Shown here one piece after another: positions 17,842 through 27,691 of a stretch of 64,000 bases of DNA. Source of the DNA: Acinetobacter junii CIP 64.5 (GTDB lineage Bacteria > Pseudomonadota > Gammaproteobacteria > Pseudomonadales > Moraxellaceae); NCBI RefSeq assembly GCF_000368765.1, contig NZ_KB849655.1:581080-645079 (forward strand), read 5' to 3'. The translations under genes and the position numbers were made by a program. The stretch's first letter is position 1. The number at the start of each line of letters is the position of its first letter. The notes beneath the pieces were generated by a model that searched no databases, was not told the DNA's origin, and saw only the letters and a program-made list of their open reading frames with translations.

Positions 17842-18546
17842 ATGTCATATTCAGATTTACAGCAAAAGCCTATTGCCATGTTCGACATGGATGGCACATT
17901 ACTCGATTTAGCCTTTGATGATTTTATTTGGAATGAGTGTCTACCTGAACGCCATGCTCAAGTACATCAATGCACTCTAGAACAGAGTAAACAGACACTA
18001 TTTCAATTTTACCAACAACATAAGCATACACTATCTTGGTATTCTTCTGCGTACTGGACTACAAAAGTTGGAGTAGATGTTTTGCAACTCCAATACGAGC
18101 ATCGAGAAAAAATCAAAGCGCGTTCCGGTTGCTTTGAATTATTAGAACAACTCAAACAAAAAGGCTATCGTTGTTGGTTACTGACTAACGCGGATAAAGC
18201 AGGATTACAGCTAAAACTTGAAAATGTTGCACTGAGCCCTTACTTTGAACTTATGATAAGTAGTGAAGAATTAGGATACGCAAAAGAAGATGTTTCTTTT
18301 TGGCGTGAACTTCAGCAACTGCATCCATTTGATCCAACGAAAGCAATTTTTATTGATGATACAGTTGCCGTATTGAAAGGTGCAGAAAGTTTTGGAATTT
18401 CAAAACTATTTAGCATATTACAACCATCAAGTAGCAAAGCTGCAAGGAATTCCAATGAACTTCCTTACCCCGCACTTGATGAACTCACTGATTTATTTGA
18501 TTGTCTAGAAACCCATTTACAGGTAACAGATGCCAAAACAGCTTGA
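17842..18546 (+). CDS. yrfG: HAD-family GMP/IMP nucleotidase YrfG-like
   Basis: Haloacid-dehalogenase phosphatase with motif I as MFDMDGTLLDL (DxD nucleophile), motif II as LLTNADK, the motif III lysine in GYAKED and motif IV as IFIDDTVAVL. E. coli YrfG dephosphorylates purine mononucleotides. The gene overlaps the next one, hslR, by 17 bp, and the same yrfG-hslR order occurs in E. coli, which supports the name. Confidence 0.9.
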   Translation: MSYSDLQQKPIAMFDMDGTLLDLAFDDFIWNECLPERHAQVHQCTLEQSKQTLFQFYQQHKHTLSWYSSAYWTTKVGVDVLQLQYEHREKIKARSGCFELLEQLKQKGYRCWLLTNADKAGLQLKLENVALSPYFELMISSEELGYAKEDVSFWRELQQLHPFDPTKAIFIDDTVAVLKGAESFGISKLFSILQPSSSKAARNSNELPYPALDELTDLFDCLETHLQVTDAKTA

Positions 18547-18958
18547 ACCAGAAAGCATGGAAGCCATGCGAATTGATAAATGGCTTTGGGCTGCTCGTTT
18601 CTTCAAAACACGCTCCATCGCAAAAGCAGCCATTGAAGGTGGTAAAGTTCATCACAATAATGAACGCGTCAAAGTATCCAAAGATGTTCGGGTTGGAATG
18701 GAACTGACCATTCAACAAGGATTTGACAAGAAAACTGTCATCGTCAAAGCCCTATCGTCTATACGTGGCGGTGCTCCTATGGCTCAGTTACTCTATGAAG
18801 AAACAACTGAAAGTATTGAGCGTAGAGAGTTGCATGCATCGCAACGAAAATTGCATAATCTAGCCCGACCTGATCATCGACCAAGCAAAAAAGATCGTCG
18901 TGATATCAATCGTTTTAAACAAGAAAATGTTCAATCATGGTCTTATCATGATGAGTAA
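18530..18958 (+). CDS. hslR: Hsp15-like S4-domain RNA-binding protein
   Basis: The S4 RNA-binding domain lies near the N-terminus: MRIDKWLWAARFFKTRSIAKAAIEGGKV followed in another segment by VRVGMELTI. In E. coli, heat-shock protein Hsp15 binds 50S subunits that carry stalled nascent chains and helps recycle them. The basic C-terminal tail (RPSKKDRRDINRF) is typical. It starts inside yrfG with a 17-bp overlap, indicating translational coupling. (Segment quoted across two pieces; core residues are D18, K19, W20.). Confidence 0.9.
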   Translation: MPKQLEPESMEAMRIDKWLWAARFFKTRSIAKAAIEGGKVHHNNERVKVSKDVRVGMELTIQQGFDKKTVIVKALSSIRGGAPMAQLLYEETTESIERRELHASQRKLHNLARPDHRPSKKDRRDINRFKQENVQSWSYHDE

Positions 18959-19118
18959 TTTTTTCTAATTTAAGGTGCGTCATCTTGTGTCGTATTGACG
19001 CAGGTCAGATGTAGAATAAACAACTAGAATCTGCCACTATACTCAAGTCCCAACAAGTTGAGATTCAATACATCCACTTGGGTTAGTCGTTAAGAATATA
19101 AAGTTTTGAGGTTTTGAG

Positions 19119-20165
19119 ATGGATGATAATAAAAGTAAAGCGTTACAAGTTGCGTTAAGCCAGATTGAAAAACAATTTGGCAAAAACACTGTGATGCGCT
19201 TAGGTGACAATACTGTACAAGCAGTTGAAGCTGTATCTACAGGGTCATTAACACTAGATATCGCTTTAGGTATTGGTGGATTACCAAAAGGTCGTATTAT
19301 TGAGATTTATGGTCCTGAATCATCTGGTAAAACAACAATGACATTGCAAGCAATTGCTCAATGTCAAAAAAATGGTGGTACTTGTGCATTCATCGATGCT
19401 GAACATGCGCTTGACCCACAATATGCACGCAAATTAGGCGTTGATATTGACAACCTACTAGTCTCTCAACCCGACAATGGTGAACAAGCGCTTGAAATCG
19501 CAGATATGCTCGTTCGTTCAGGTGCAATTGATTTAATCGTTGTCGACTCAGTTGCAGCATTAACACCAAAAGCTGAAATTGAAGGCGAAATGGGTGACTC
19601 TCATATGGGCTTACAAGCTCGTTTGATGAGCCAAGCATTACGTAAAATCACTGGTAACGCAAAACGCTCTAACTGTATGGTGATCTTCATCAACCAAATT
19701 CGTATGAAAATTGGTGTGATGTTTGGTAGTCCAGAAACAACCACAGGTGGTAATGCACTTAAATTCTATGCGTCAGTGCGCTTAGATATCCGTCGTATTG
19801 GACAAGTTAAAGAAGGCGATGAAATCGTTGGTTCTGAAACTAAAGTCAAAGTTGTAAAAAACAAAATGGCACCTCCTTTCCGCGAAGCAGTATTCCAAAT
19901 CATGTACGGTAAAGGAACTAATCAACTAGGTGAGTTAGTAGACCTCGCCGTACAACAAGATATTGTTCAAAAAGCGGGTGCATGGTACTCATACCAAGGC
20001 AACAAAATCGGACAAGGTAAAAACAACGTAATTCGTTATTTTGAAGAGAATTCGAAAATTGCTGCTGAAATTGAGAAGGTTGTTCGCGAGCAATTACTCA
20101 CCAAAAACAATCCTGAAGCAGCACCTACAGAAGATGTAGAAGAACCAGATTTTTTAGAAAGTTAA
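19119..20165 (+). CDS. recA: recombinase RecA
   Basis: Full-length, 348 residues. Walker A is GPESSGKTT, Walker B is [10 protein letters not shown], and loop regions [14 protein letters not shown] and [12 protein letters not shown] are intact, as is the acidic C-terminal tail ([11 protein letters not shown]). RecA coats single-stranded DNA, drives strand exchange and triggers cleavage of LexA-like repressors. I see no LexA-type CTGT-N8-ACAG box upstream, consistent with the known absence of LexA in Acinetobacter, where UmuDAb/DdrR take its place. It is followed by a terminator, then recX. Confidence 0.98.
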   Translation: MDDNKSKALQVALSQIEKQFGKNTVMRLGDNTVQAVEAVSTGSLTLDIALGIGGLPKGRIIEIYGPESSGKTTMTLQAIAQCQKNGGTCAFIDAEHALDPQYARKLGVDIDNLLVSQPDNGEQALEIADMLVRSGAIDLIVVDSVAALTPKAEIEGEMGDSHMGLQARLMSQALRKITGNAKRSNCMVIFINQIRMKIGVMFGSPETTTGGNALKFYASVRLDIRRIGQVKEGDEIVGSETKVKVVKNKMAPPFREAVFQIMYGKGTNQLGELVDLAVQQDIVQKAGAWYSYQGNKIGQGKNNVIRYFEENSKIAAEIEKVVREQLLTKNNPEAAPTEDVEEPDFLES

Positions 20166-20169
20166 ACTG

Positions 20170-20193
20170 AAACGCCCTTCGGGGCGTTTTTCT
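20170..20193 (+). terminator. terminator between recA and recX
   Basis: Compact AACGCCC-TTC-GGGGCGTT hairpin with five T. It sits between recA and the closely following recX, so recX may be made only from read-through. Confidence 0.9.
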
Positions 20194-20211
20194 TTCATGA
20201 GGATATAAAAC

Positions 20212-20694
20212 TTGTTTAATTCTGAGAAAACAGAAAAACCTAAAACACTCACAGGCCAAAGACTTCGCTCTTATGCATTTGCCTTACTAACTCGTCGCGA
20301 TTATTCGCAAGCTGAACTTATAGCAAAAATAAATCAATATGCGATTAATCCTGATGAAGTTGCAAAACTCATCGAAGAGCTAGCAGCAAATAACTATCAA
20401 AGCGATCAACGTGTTGCTGAGCAAACCTTAGCAAGTCAAATACGCAAAGGAAAAGGTCTACAACGCATAAAACAAGCTTTGAAAGCAAAACAATTAGATG
20501 AAGAGCTTATTACAGAAGAGTTAAAAGAAGTTGATTGGTTAGAACAAGCATATCAACTAAAAGTCAAAAAATTTGGTACTGAGGTTTCAAAAGATCAGAA
20601 GATCAAGGCAAAACAAATTCGATTTTTGCAGTATAGAGGATTTGATATGAGTGTAATTATGAAAGCGATTGCTCGAACGAGCGATGAAGAATAA
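20212..20694 (+). CDS. recX: regulatory protein RecX
   Basis: 160 residues rich in Lys, Glu and Gln that form three-helix repeats typical of RecX: RSYAFALLTRRDYSQAEL, the NNYQSDQRVAE turn, and RKGKGLQRIKQALKAK. RecX binds within the RecA filament groove and limits RecA activity. The start is TTG at 20212 with GAGGAT upstream; a weak start and the intervening terminator should keep its level far below that of RecA. It ends about 4 bp from the convergently transcribed ffs gene. Confidence 0.9.
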   Translation: MFNSEKTEKPKTLTGQRLRSYAFALLTRRDYSQAELIAKINQYAINPDEVAKLIEELAANNYQSDQRVAEQTLASQIRKGKGLQRIKQALKAKQLDEELITEELKEVDWLEQAYQLKVKKFGTEVSKDQKIKAKQIRFLQYRGFDMSVIMKAIARTSDEE

Positions 20695-20697
20695 TTG

Positions 20698-20815
<118 letters not shown>

Positions 20816-20821
20816 TAACAA

Positions 20822-20849
20822 AGTATAGAGATTTTTATTGGAGTTGCAA
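20822..20849 (-). promoter_or_regulatory. promoter of ffs
   Basis: On the - strand, TTGCAA (20844-20849) and TATACT (20822-20827) are separated by 16 bp. The RNA starts with GG about 7 bp further on, near 20815, which fits a strong sigma-70 promoter. Confidence 0.8.
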
Positions 20850-21126
20850 GGCTTGTCTCCATTTTTAATTCAGTTTTTGATTCAACTGCTTAAATCAACA
20901 CCAACTATGTTTTTTGTCTCGTTGAGAACATTATAATTTGTTTAATGTTTATACAAAACAAAACGTATTTTCTCCAAAAGTGCTTGAAGATTGTAAACAC
21001 GTATTGCATTTAAATGTGTTGCTGTTTTAATGGCTAAATCTAAAAATGTTTGTTTGGTGTGTCTCAAGTAAAAAACAAAGCTTATTCACCCCACAGCTTT
21101 ATTTTCAACTTTATGGATGAATTTTC
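20850..21126. other. intergenic region before cpoB
   Basis: About 280 bp, AT-rich, between the ffs promoter and cpoB. No ORF or RNA hallmarks were seen. It should hold the cpoB promoter; no tol-pal genes are adjacent, unlike the enteric arrangement. Confidence 0.55.
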
Positions 21127-21990
21127 ATGCTAAAAAAGCATTCTGCAATTTTTATTGCACTACTTAGCAGTACACATTTGTATGCAAATATTCCTATTGA
21201 ATCTCGTGCGTTAAGCCAACAATTTAATGACAACACAACTTCAGCACCCGTAAGCACAAATCTAAACTGGGATTTGATTCAGAAAAATCAGAAGCTCGAA
21301 GAAGAAGTTCGTAGATTACGTGGTCAATTGGAAGAGCATGAAAACTCTATTGAACTATTAAAGAAAGAATTAGCTAATCGATATACAGACTTAGATCAAC
21401 GCTTAGAACTTTTATCACAAAAAATTGATCCACCTGAAGAAACAACGGAAGCTACAACAGAGTCAACAGCAGAAGCTGCAGCAGCACCAAAATCAGAACC
21501 GCCTTCCCCAGCCAATACAATACAACCAGATTCCCCTAAAAATACCTCTAATTCAACATCTACACCTGTGGTACAGGCAACACAAAATACTGCAACCACG
21601 AATACGACAAACGCTCAAATCGAATTAGAAAAAGCCGCATATACCGTTGCTTTAGATGCTTACAAACAAGGTGGAGCAAAAAAAGCGATCCAACCGATGC
21701 AAAACTTTATTAAAAATCATCCGAATGGTATTTATGTTGGAAATGCATATTTTTGGTTAGCTGAATTTTATCTAGCTGTAGAGCCTGTTGACTATAAAGC
21801 TGCAAAACAGAATTACAATATCGTGGCTACACGTTACCCAAACTCGGCTAAGGCACCAAGAGCGATTTACCAACTGTATAGCATTGCTAAAGAAGTGGAC
21901 AAAAACACAGCTCTAGCAAATCAGTATAAAAACAAGCTGATAAGCCAATACCCACAAACAGAAGAAGCAAAATTTATTCAGAAGAAGTAA
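21127..21990 (+). CDS. cpoB: CpoB/YbgF-like periplasmic cell-division coordinator
   Basis: Signal peptide at residues 1-20 (LYANI cleavage region), a coiled coil at about 60-105 (NQKLEEEVRRLRGQLEEHE), a Thr/Ser/Ala/Pro-rich linker and a C-terminal TPR domain starting YTVALDAYKQGGAKKAIQPM, with the typical YWLAE-like (YFWLAEFYLA) and AKAPRAIYQLYS repeats. CpoB/YbgF trimerises through its coiled coil and links Tol-Pal to peptidoglycan synthesis at the septum. It is a solitary gene here, away from tolQRAB-pal. Confidence 0.87.
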   Translation: MLKKHSAIFIALLSSTHLYANIPIESRALSQQFNDNTTSAPVSTNLNWDLIQKNQKLEEEVRRLRGQLEEHENSIELLKKELANRYTDLDQRLELLSQKIDPPEETTEATTESTAEAAAAPKSEPPSPANTIQPDSPKNTSNSTSTPVVQATQNTATTNTTNAQIELEKAAYTVALDAYKQGGAKKAIQPMQNFIKNHPNGIYVGNAYFWLAEFYLAVEPVDYKAAKQNYNIVATRYPNSAKAPRAIYQLYSIAKEVDKNTALANQYKNKLISQYPQTEEAKFIQKK

Positions 21991-22007
21991 TTTAAAACTT
22001 TTACCTA

Positions 22008-22039
22008 TAAAAAAACCAGTTCATTTGAACTGGTTTTTT
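22008..22039 (+). terminator. bidirectional terminator between cpoB and ppiD
   Basis: AAAACCAGTTCA-TT-TGAACTGGTTTT stem flanked by A- and T-runs; serves both converging genes. Confidence 0.93.
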
Positions 22040-22048
22040 GCTTAAGTC

Positions 22049-23920
22049 TTATTTAATCTTTGCTTGTGATTTTAGATACTCAGTATAGTCCTCTAAAATC
22101 TGCTGACCACGGAACTGCTGATATAACTTCGTTAACTCATTCAACTGTTCTGGTTGTAAAGCACTTGCGGCATTTGTATTCACCGTAGAGACCGCCACAA
22201 TTACCAACTCATTAGGTAGTTGAGTCGTTGTAACTGACCACATGCCTTCTTTAGTTGGCGCAGGGATACTAAACGCTGCGCGCTCGATAGCACGCTTTAA
22301 ACCTTGTGAACGAGCAAAAGTACCTGCATCCTCAAAAATAATTTTTGACTTTGCAACAACTTGTGCAGCAGGTTGAGTCTTAAATTCAGCTAAAGTTGAT
22401 GCGATTTTCGCTTGGGCAGCCTTATATGCTTTTTCCTCAATCACCTTAGCTTTGACTTCAGCAGTTGCTTGAGCAAGTGTCTTGACTCCAGCAGCACGAT
22501 AATCACGCACCTTGATCCAGATCGTATCACCATTTGCTAATTGAATACTTGATGATGCATTGCGATCACCATTTTTTACATCATCATTAAACAATTTTGC
22601 TTTTACATTTAAATCGCTTAAATAAGGATTTTGCGTTGTTAAAGTAACACCTTTAGCAGATTCAACACGAACGCCTTTAACTTCTTGAGCCACGGCATCT
22701 AATGAATCATTCCCCACAACCATTTCATTTAGACTATTCACTGTATCGCTAAATAAATTGGCTTGTTTTGTTTTCTGCACTTCAGCAATTAAGCGTGGTT
22801 TTTCTGCTTCATACGATGGAATATCAATTGCAGGAGCGTTTGCAGCGATAATATGATAACCGTACTGTGTCTTAATTGGTTTAGAAATCTGACCATTCTT
22901 CAAAGAATTAACAGCGTTATCAAAGTCTGTTGAAAACACACCAGGAGCATAAGCTTCAACTAAACCACCTTGTGTTTTAGAAGAAGGGTCTTCTGAAAAT
23001 TGTGCTGCAGCATCAGCAAATGACATGCCTGACTGAATTTTAGCGTATACATCATTTGCCAATTTCTGAGCTGTCGCTGCATCTCTTGAATCCGTTGTAA
23101 TCAGAATATGTTTAACTTCTCGCTTCACATCTTTCTGTTGTTTATCAACGAATGCTTTATATGCCTGCTGTAACTCAGCTTCAGAAGGAGCTACATTTGC
23201 TTGTGGCAATAATGCTGGTGTTAAAACCACATAATCCACATCAACATTAGCAACCTGTTTAAATTGGTTTTTATGCTTGTTGTAATAATCTGCAATTTCT
23301 TGATTAGAAACAGTAATACCCTTTTTGTAATCATCTAACTTAATGCTAGCTAAATGCAAAGTACGTTGTTCTGTTTGTAAATTAGCAAGTTGCTGTAAAT
23401 CAGATTTACTCACCAAAGCATAATCCATCAATGTCGATGAAATCATTTTTAAAGCATGATCTTGACGCAGACTAGCAATCAAGCCTTGATTGGTCATACC
23501 AACAGAGCGTAGATAATTTTCATAGAGCTTTTGTGAAAATTGTCCGTTTTCTTGAAAGCTAGGTTGTTGAGCCAACATTTGCTCAAGTTGCGTATCACTT
23601 AGGGAAATCCCTAGTTTTTCTGCTTGTTGTTGTAACAAGCTACGAGCAATCAGTGCATCTAATGCTTTTTCTTGAATAAGAGAGAGGTTCAAAAGAGACT
23701 CATCACCCTTTACTAAGGATAAATATTGATCTTTATAATTTTTAGTTGCTGTTTCTAATTCTTTATTAGAAATATCTTGGCCATTTACAGATTTTGCAAC
23801 ATCTGCTTTATTGCCTCCACTAAAATATCCTTCAATACCTACAAGCGCTAAAGGGGTCAAAAACAAAACTAGAAGGACTTTGCCAAGCCAACCCTTAATG
23901 AGTGTACGAAAAGATTCCAT
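22049..23920 (-). CDS. ppiD: SurA/PpiD-type periplasmic peptidyl-prolyl isomerase and chaperone
   Basis: 623 residues, the usual PpiD length. One N-terminal transmembrane helix (GKVLLVLFLTPLALVGIEGY) anchors it in the inner membrane, followed by a SurA_N-like chaperone domain and a parvulin PPIase domain (VKHILITTDSRDAATAQKLA ... FADAAAQFSEDPSS ... GGLVEAYAPGVF). The C-terminal part is another helical chaperone-like region. PpiD assists folding of secreted proteins at the Sec translocon. Downstream of hupB in the same direction, as in E. coli (hupB-ppiD), with a terminator between. Confidence 0.9.
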   Translation of the reverse strand: MESFRTLIKGWLGKVLLVLFLTPLALVGIEGYFSGGNKADVAKSVNGQDISNKELETATKNYKDQYLSLVKGDESLLNLSLIQEKALDALIARSLLQQQAEKLGISLSDTQLEQMLAQQPSFQENGQFSQKLYENYLRSVGMTNQGLIASLRQDHALKMISSTLMDYALVSKSDLQQLANLQTEQRTLHLASIKLDDYKKGITVSNQEIADYYNKHKNQFKQVANVDVDYVVLTPALLPQANVAPSEAELQQAYKAFVDKQQKDVKREVKHILITTDSRDAATAQKLANDVYAKIQSGMSFADAAAQFSEDPSSKTQGGLVEAYAPGVFSTDFDNAVNSLKNGQISKPIKTQYGYHIIAANAPAIDIPSYEAEKPRLIAEVQKTKQANLFSDTVNSLNEMVVGNDSLDAVAQEVKGVRVESAKGVTLTTQNPYLSDLNVKAKLFNDDVKNGDRNASSSIQLANGDTIWIKVRDYRAAGVKTLAQATAEVKAKVIEEKAYKAAQAKIASTLAEFKTQPAAQVVAKSKIIFEDAGTFARSQGLKRAIERAAFSIPAPTKEGMWSVTTTQLPNELVIVAVSTVNTNAASALQPEQLNELTKLYQQFRGQQILEDYTEYLKSQAKIK

Positions 23921-24017
23921 GAGAATTCCAATATTTTATTTCGGAGCAATTTTAACTGAAAAATAAAAGCGAATGAATGCAGAATAAAGCTCAAATCAAC
24001 TTTTTCATTCGATAAAT

Positions 24018-24046
24018 AAAAAACGCACCCGAGATGGTGCGTTTAT
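24018..24046 (-). terminator. intrinsic terminator after hupB
   Basis: AAACGCACC / GGTGCGTTT stem with a six-base loop; a T-run follows on the - strand. Confidence 0.9.
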
Positions 24047-24059
24047 TGATTTAAAAAGA

Positions 24060-24332
24060 TTACGCAACTGAATCTTTCAAACCTTTACCTGGTTTAAAAC
24101 TTGGTACTTTGCTAGCTTTAATTTGTAGCTCTTCACCAGTTTTAGGATTACGACCAGTGCGAGCAGCACGCTCTTTAACACTAAAAGTACCAAAACCGAC
24201 TAAAGTAACCGTATCACCCTTTTTTAGTGCTTCAGTGATCGATGCAATTGTTGCGTCAAGTGCCTTACCAGCATCCGACTTAGATACTCCCCCTTTTTCA
24301 GCAATCGCATCAATTAATTCTGATTTATTCAT
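24060..24332 (-). CDS. hupB: HU family DNA-binding protein
   Basis: 90 residues with the complete HU fold: [21 protein letters not shown], the [25 protein letters not shown] arm that holds the conserved proline, and the [17 protein letters not shown]-terminus (quoted in parts). Nucleoid protein that bends DNA. Good GAGGAT ribosome site. Confidence 0.96.
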   Translation of the reverse strand: MNKSELIDAIAEKGGVSKSDAGKALDATIASITEALKKGDTVTLVGFGTFSVKERAARTGRNPKTGEELQIKASKVPSFKPGKGLKDSVA

Positions 24333-24499
24333 GATAAAAAATATCCTCTTAATATCGTTTGTTAAGATCCAAGGCTATAGTTTAAAAGGCCATGCCGCCT
24401 TTATAGCAATGCTTTAGGGGAGAACGCAATACTAGAAAGGCGTTTTAACCAAAATAAATACTGAAATACGACATAAACGGACGAGCGTCAGGAGTTTTT

Positions 24500-24955
24500 T
24501 TACTTTTTATTCAATTTGGCCTTTAATTGGTTATTTTCTTCAATTAAAGCATCAACTTTGATATGAAGCTGCACCAAAAGCTGTTCAATATGCTGTAGAT
24601 CTTTAGGAGTAACCAAACCGATTCGATTTAAAGAGTGATTTACACCTGTATCTAAAATTTTTTCTACTTTGTCTTTAGTGTCAGTCACAGACTCTTTTGC
24701 CTTCTCAGTGACTTTCCCAACGGTGTTATCTGCAAAATCAACAGTTTTTGACTCAAGCTCTTCACCAACTTTTACAAGCGAGTCAAATAATTTATTTCCT
24801 TCTTCTTCAGCTCGTGAAAATGCACCTAAACCTGCCAGCCAAATTTGTTGTGTATATTTTTTGAAATCCAAAGCAGATTTTTTAGAACTCTTTGATTTTA
24901 ATTTGGTTTTCACCTCGGCTTCTTCACCTGAATTTTCAAGGTTAGTGTTATCCAT
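24500..24955 (-). CDS. phasin-family protein
   Basis: 151 residues: an acidic then Lys/Ser-rich N-terminus (KTKLKSKSSKKS), the phasin-like hydrophobic patch QIWLAGLGAFSRAEEEGNKL, an amphipathic helical middle and a C-terminal coiled coil (HIEQLLVQLHIKVDALIEENN). Phasins coat polyhydroxyalkanoate granules; this kind also occurs in bacteria without PHA synthase and may act as a general surface or stress protein. No pha genes are nearby. Confidence 0.85.
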   Translation of the reverse strand: MDNTNLENSGEEAEVKTKLKSKSSKKSALDFKKYTQQIWLAGLGAFSRAEEEGNKLFDSLVKVGEELESKTVDFADNTVGKVTEKAKESVTDTKDKVEKILDTGVNHSLNRIGLVTPKDLQHIEQLLVQLHIKVDALIEENNQLKAKLNKK

Positions 24956-25164
24956 AGACCAATGCTCCTAAGCACTTTACAAACAGTATGTCGTATTTAA
25001 CCATAAAAATGTTTTTATAATATCAAAGTTAAGACTTGATCGTTTTAAAAAACTGTTCTACAAAGCTACAAAGTCATGTAAATTAATATTAATCATTGAG
25101 CAAGGATGCTCAAGTTTATATGCTTTATGGTTGTATCTATTGACTGGTAAGGAAAAAGAGACTC

Positions 25165-25812
25165 ATGAGTGAAACGCAACAAAGACATAGACATCCTCAT
25201 TTGTTGCTAAACTTTGTTATCATTGTTTTAGAAACTTTTTTCTCATTTATCCTGACTCATGATTCAGCACTTCGTCTACAGGCGAAACGATTTATTGACC
25301 AGCGTGTAACTTTACGCATCAATAGCTATATCCCTTTCTTTGATTTTTATATTCAGTTCACAGACAAAGGATTGCTATTTGATATGCAGTCTTTAGATCG
25401 AAAAATTGACCTTGAAATCAATAGTACGCTGATCGATCTTACTAAAATATTTGTGTTTAATAATCAGCGCAGCATTCACAACATGCGACTTTTAGGTGAA
25501 ACCTCACTTGCCGAAGAGTTTTTAGATTTAGCACCGCATTTGACACTCCCAAGCATATTTGCTAACTGGAAACAGTGGTTTAGTGCATTCGATGATGATG
25601 CTGAAACCTTAGCTTCTCAGCAAAGAATTGCACCCTTGCTAGATAAAATTGATCAACAACGTTCTGAAATAAACTCATTACTCGTGGAAGTTAAACAATA
25701 TCAAAATCGAATCCATAGACTCCAAAAGCGCCAACGCTTGATCAATATCAGCTTTGCTGTATTTAGCTTTATTTTGATTGGTTTTTTTGTATATAATATA
25801 TGGATACAATAA
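25165..25812 (+). CDS. SCP2-like (UbiJ-type) protein with C-terminal membrane anchor
   Basis: 215 residues. The N-terminal part (about 25-130) resembles the SCP2 lipid-binding fold of UbiJ: LRLQAKRFIDQRVTLRIN, FYIQFTDKGLLFDMQS and MRLLGETSLAEEFLDLA follow the UbiJ pattern. A coiled coil (LLDKIDQQRSEINSLLVEV) precedes a single C-terminal transmembrane helix (ISFAVFSFILIGFFVYNIW). An accessory role in ubiquinone synthesis or lipid binding at the inner membrane is possible, but the match is weak. It lies alone just upstream of the isc operon. Confidence 0.6.
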   Translation: MSETQQRHRHPHLLLNFVIIVLETFFSFILTHDSALRLQAKRFIDQRVTLRINSYIPFFDFYIQFTDKGLLFDMQSLDRKIDLEINSTLIDLTKIFVFNNQRSIHNMRLLGETSLAEEFLDLAPHLTLPSIFANWKQWFSAFDDDAETLASQQRIAPLLDKIDQQRSEINSLLVEVKQYQNRIHRLQKRQRLINISFAVFSFILIGFFVYNIWIQ

Positions 25813-25855
25813 AAACTTTATATTTCACTTTTCACACACATATTGGCAATTAAAA

Positions 25856-25890
25856 AACTTGACTATTTTAGTCGGAATTCATAAAATTTA
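25856..25890 (+). promoter_or_regulatory. iscR promoter with overlapping IscR type 1 operator
   Basis: TTGACT (25859-25864) and TAAAAT (25882-25887) are 17 bp apart. The dyad ACTTGACTATTTTAGTCGG across the -35 matches the IscR type 1 pattern (GACT-N4-AGTC core), placed as in E. coli, so cluster-loaded IscR should repress its own operon. Confidence 0.88.
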
Positions 25891-25920
25891 GACATCTAGT
25901 CTAACCATGTGTACCGAATC

Positions 25921-26394
25921 ATGCGTCTTACAACTCGCGGTCGTTACGCAGTGACTGCTCTACTTGATTTAGCTTTGCAGCCAACTGAACAAACGATCAC
26001 GCTTGCGGAAATAGCAGCACGCCAATCCATCTCTGTCGCTTATCTCGAACAATTATTCGCAAAGCTTAAGCGCCATGGGTTAGTTTCAAGCGTTCGTGGT
26101 GCAAATGGCGGATATCATCTTGCGCGTATTGCAAGTGAGATCACAGTGCTAGAAATCATCGAAGCTGTAAATGAAACTGTTGATGCGACTCGTTGCGACC
26201 ATAAAGGAAACTGCCAAAATGGTGCAATGTGTTTAACGCATGACTTATGGCAAGAACTCTCCCACCATATTGCCGATTATCTCGCCAAAATCACACTTGC
26301 AGATTTAATTGCACGCGACAATGTACAAACTGTCGCTCTGCGCCAAAACTCTACAAGCTTTGACTCAGCTCTTTTATCGGTTACAGGTATTTGA
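25921..26394 (+). CDS. iscR: Fe-S cluster assembly regulator IscR
   Basis: Rrf2-family winged-helix repressor. The true start is ATG at 25921 ([19 protein letters not shown]); the frame also opens at a GTG four codons earlier. HTH segment: [21 protein letters not shown]. The three cluster cysteines are in [18 protein letters not shown], spaced as in E. coli IscR, with the histidine ligand following. It senses Fe-S status and controls the operon. Its stop is 1 bp before iscS. Confidence 0.97.
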   Translation: MRLTTRGRYAVTALLDLALQPTEQTITLAEIAARQSISVAYLEQLFAKLKRHGLVSSVRGANGGYHLARIASEITVLEIIEAVNETVDATRCDHKGNCQNGAMCLTHDLWQELSHHIADYLAKITLADLIARDNVQTVALRQNSTSFDSALLSVTGI

Positions 26395-26395
26395 C

Positions 26396-27613
26396 ATGAA
26401 ACGTCCAATTTATCTTGATTACGCAGCAACCACTCCTGTCCTTCCTGAAGTTGCAGAACGTATGATGGAATGCTTAACCTTCGAAGGGACTTTTGGTAAT
26501 CCTGCATCTCGCTCGCATGCTTATGGTTGGCAAGCCGAAGAAAAAGTTGAATACGCGCGTGAACAAGTCGCTAATCTTATCAAAGCTGATCCACGTGAAA
26601 TTGTGTGGACTTCTGGTGCGACTGAATCTGATAACTTAGCACTCAAAGGTATCGCTCAGTTTTATGGTTCAAAAGGCAAGCACATTATTACAAGTAAAAT
26701 TGAACATAAAGCTGTTTTAGACCCATGTCGTGAGCTTGAAGAAGAAGGCTTTGAAATCACCTATCTCGAGCCAGAACCACGTACAGGTCTAATTACACCT
26801 GAAATGGTAAAAGCTGCTTTACGTCCAGATACGATCCTTGTTTCACTTATGATGGTGAATAATGAGATTGGTACAATTACTGACGTTGCTGCAATCGGTG
26901 AATTAACACGTGCGAATAAAACATTCTTCCACGTAGATGCCGCTCAAGCTGCTGGAAAAGTAGATATCGATCTTTCAACTATGAAAATCGATTTAATGAG
27001 TTTCTCTGGTCATAAAATTTATGGTCCTAAAGGTATCGGTGCATTATATGTTCGTCGTAATCCGCGCGTTCGCTTAAAAGCGCAAATGCATGGTGGTGGT
27101 CATGAACGTGGTATGCGCTCTGGTACTTTACCAACACATCAAATCGTTGGTTTAGGTGAAGCGTTCGAAATTGCTGGTAAAACCATGCATGCTGAACAAG
27201 AACGTCTACGCCAATTACGCGACAAACTTTGGAATGGGTTACAAGACTTAGAACAAGTTTTCTTAAATGGCCACCCTACTCAAAACGTTGCAAATTATTT
27301 AAACGTCAGCTTCAACTTTGTTGAAGGTGAATCTTTAATGATGGCATTGAAAGATGCAGCCGTTTCAAGTGGTTCTGCATGTACTTCTGCAACACTAGAA
27401 CCATCATATGTATTACGTGCTCTAGGTTTATCTGATGAATTGGCACATAGTTCAATTCGCTTTAGCTTTGGTAAGTACACCACTGAAGCTGATATCGATC
27501 ACGTATTGACAATTACCAAAGCTGCTGTTGAGAAACTTCGTGAACTTTCTCCGCTTTGGGATATGTACAAAGAAGGTATCGACCTTTCAACAGTTGAATG
27601 GGCTGAACACTAA
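26396..27613 (+). CDS. iscS: cysteine desulfurase IscS
   Basis: PLP enzyme that takes sulfur from cysteine for Fe-S and other thio-cofactors. Start chosen at ATG 26396 ([15 protein letters not shown]), since the longer open frame overlaps iscR. PLP lysine in [12 protein letters not shown], mobile catalytic cysteine in [14 protein letters not shown], and the C-terminal IscU-contact tail ([18 protein letters not shown]) are all present; 405 residues, normal length. Confidence 0.98.
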   Translation: MKRPIYLDYAATTPVLPEVAERMMECLTFEGTFGNPASRSHAYGWQAEEKVEYAREQVANLIKADPREIVWTSGATESDNLALKGIAQFYGSKGKHIITSKIEHKAVLDPCRELEEEGFEITYLEPEPRTGLITPEMVKAALRPDTILVSLMMVNNEIGTITDVAAIGELTRANKTFFHVDAAQAAGKVDIDLSTMKIDLMSFSGHKIYGPKGIGALYVRRNPRVRLKAQMHGGGHERGMRSGTLPTHQIVGLGEAFEIAGKTMHAEQERLRQLRDKLWNGLQDLEQVFLNGHPTQNVANYLNVSFNFVEGESLMMALKDAAVSSGSACTSATLEPSYVLRALGLSDELAHSSIRFSFGKYTTEADIDHVLTITKAAVEKLRELSPLWDMYKEGIDLSTVEWAEH

Positions 27614-27691
27614 TTCATTGAACTTGAATTGAAAAACGTGTTTTAACCCTCATATTAATATTAGGCTGACCCCGAGGTTTGGAGAAGCGAA

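Noticed and set aside
18959..19118. Search for a LexA/SOS box before recA
   Set aside because: No CTGT-N8-ACAG match; Acinetobacter lacks LexA. A weak CCCAA/TTGGG dyad is too short to claim.
26309..26395. Long N-terminal extension of IscS
   Set aside because: The extra codons overlap iscR in another frame; [14 protein letters not shown] is the known start.
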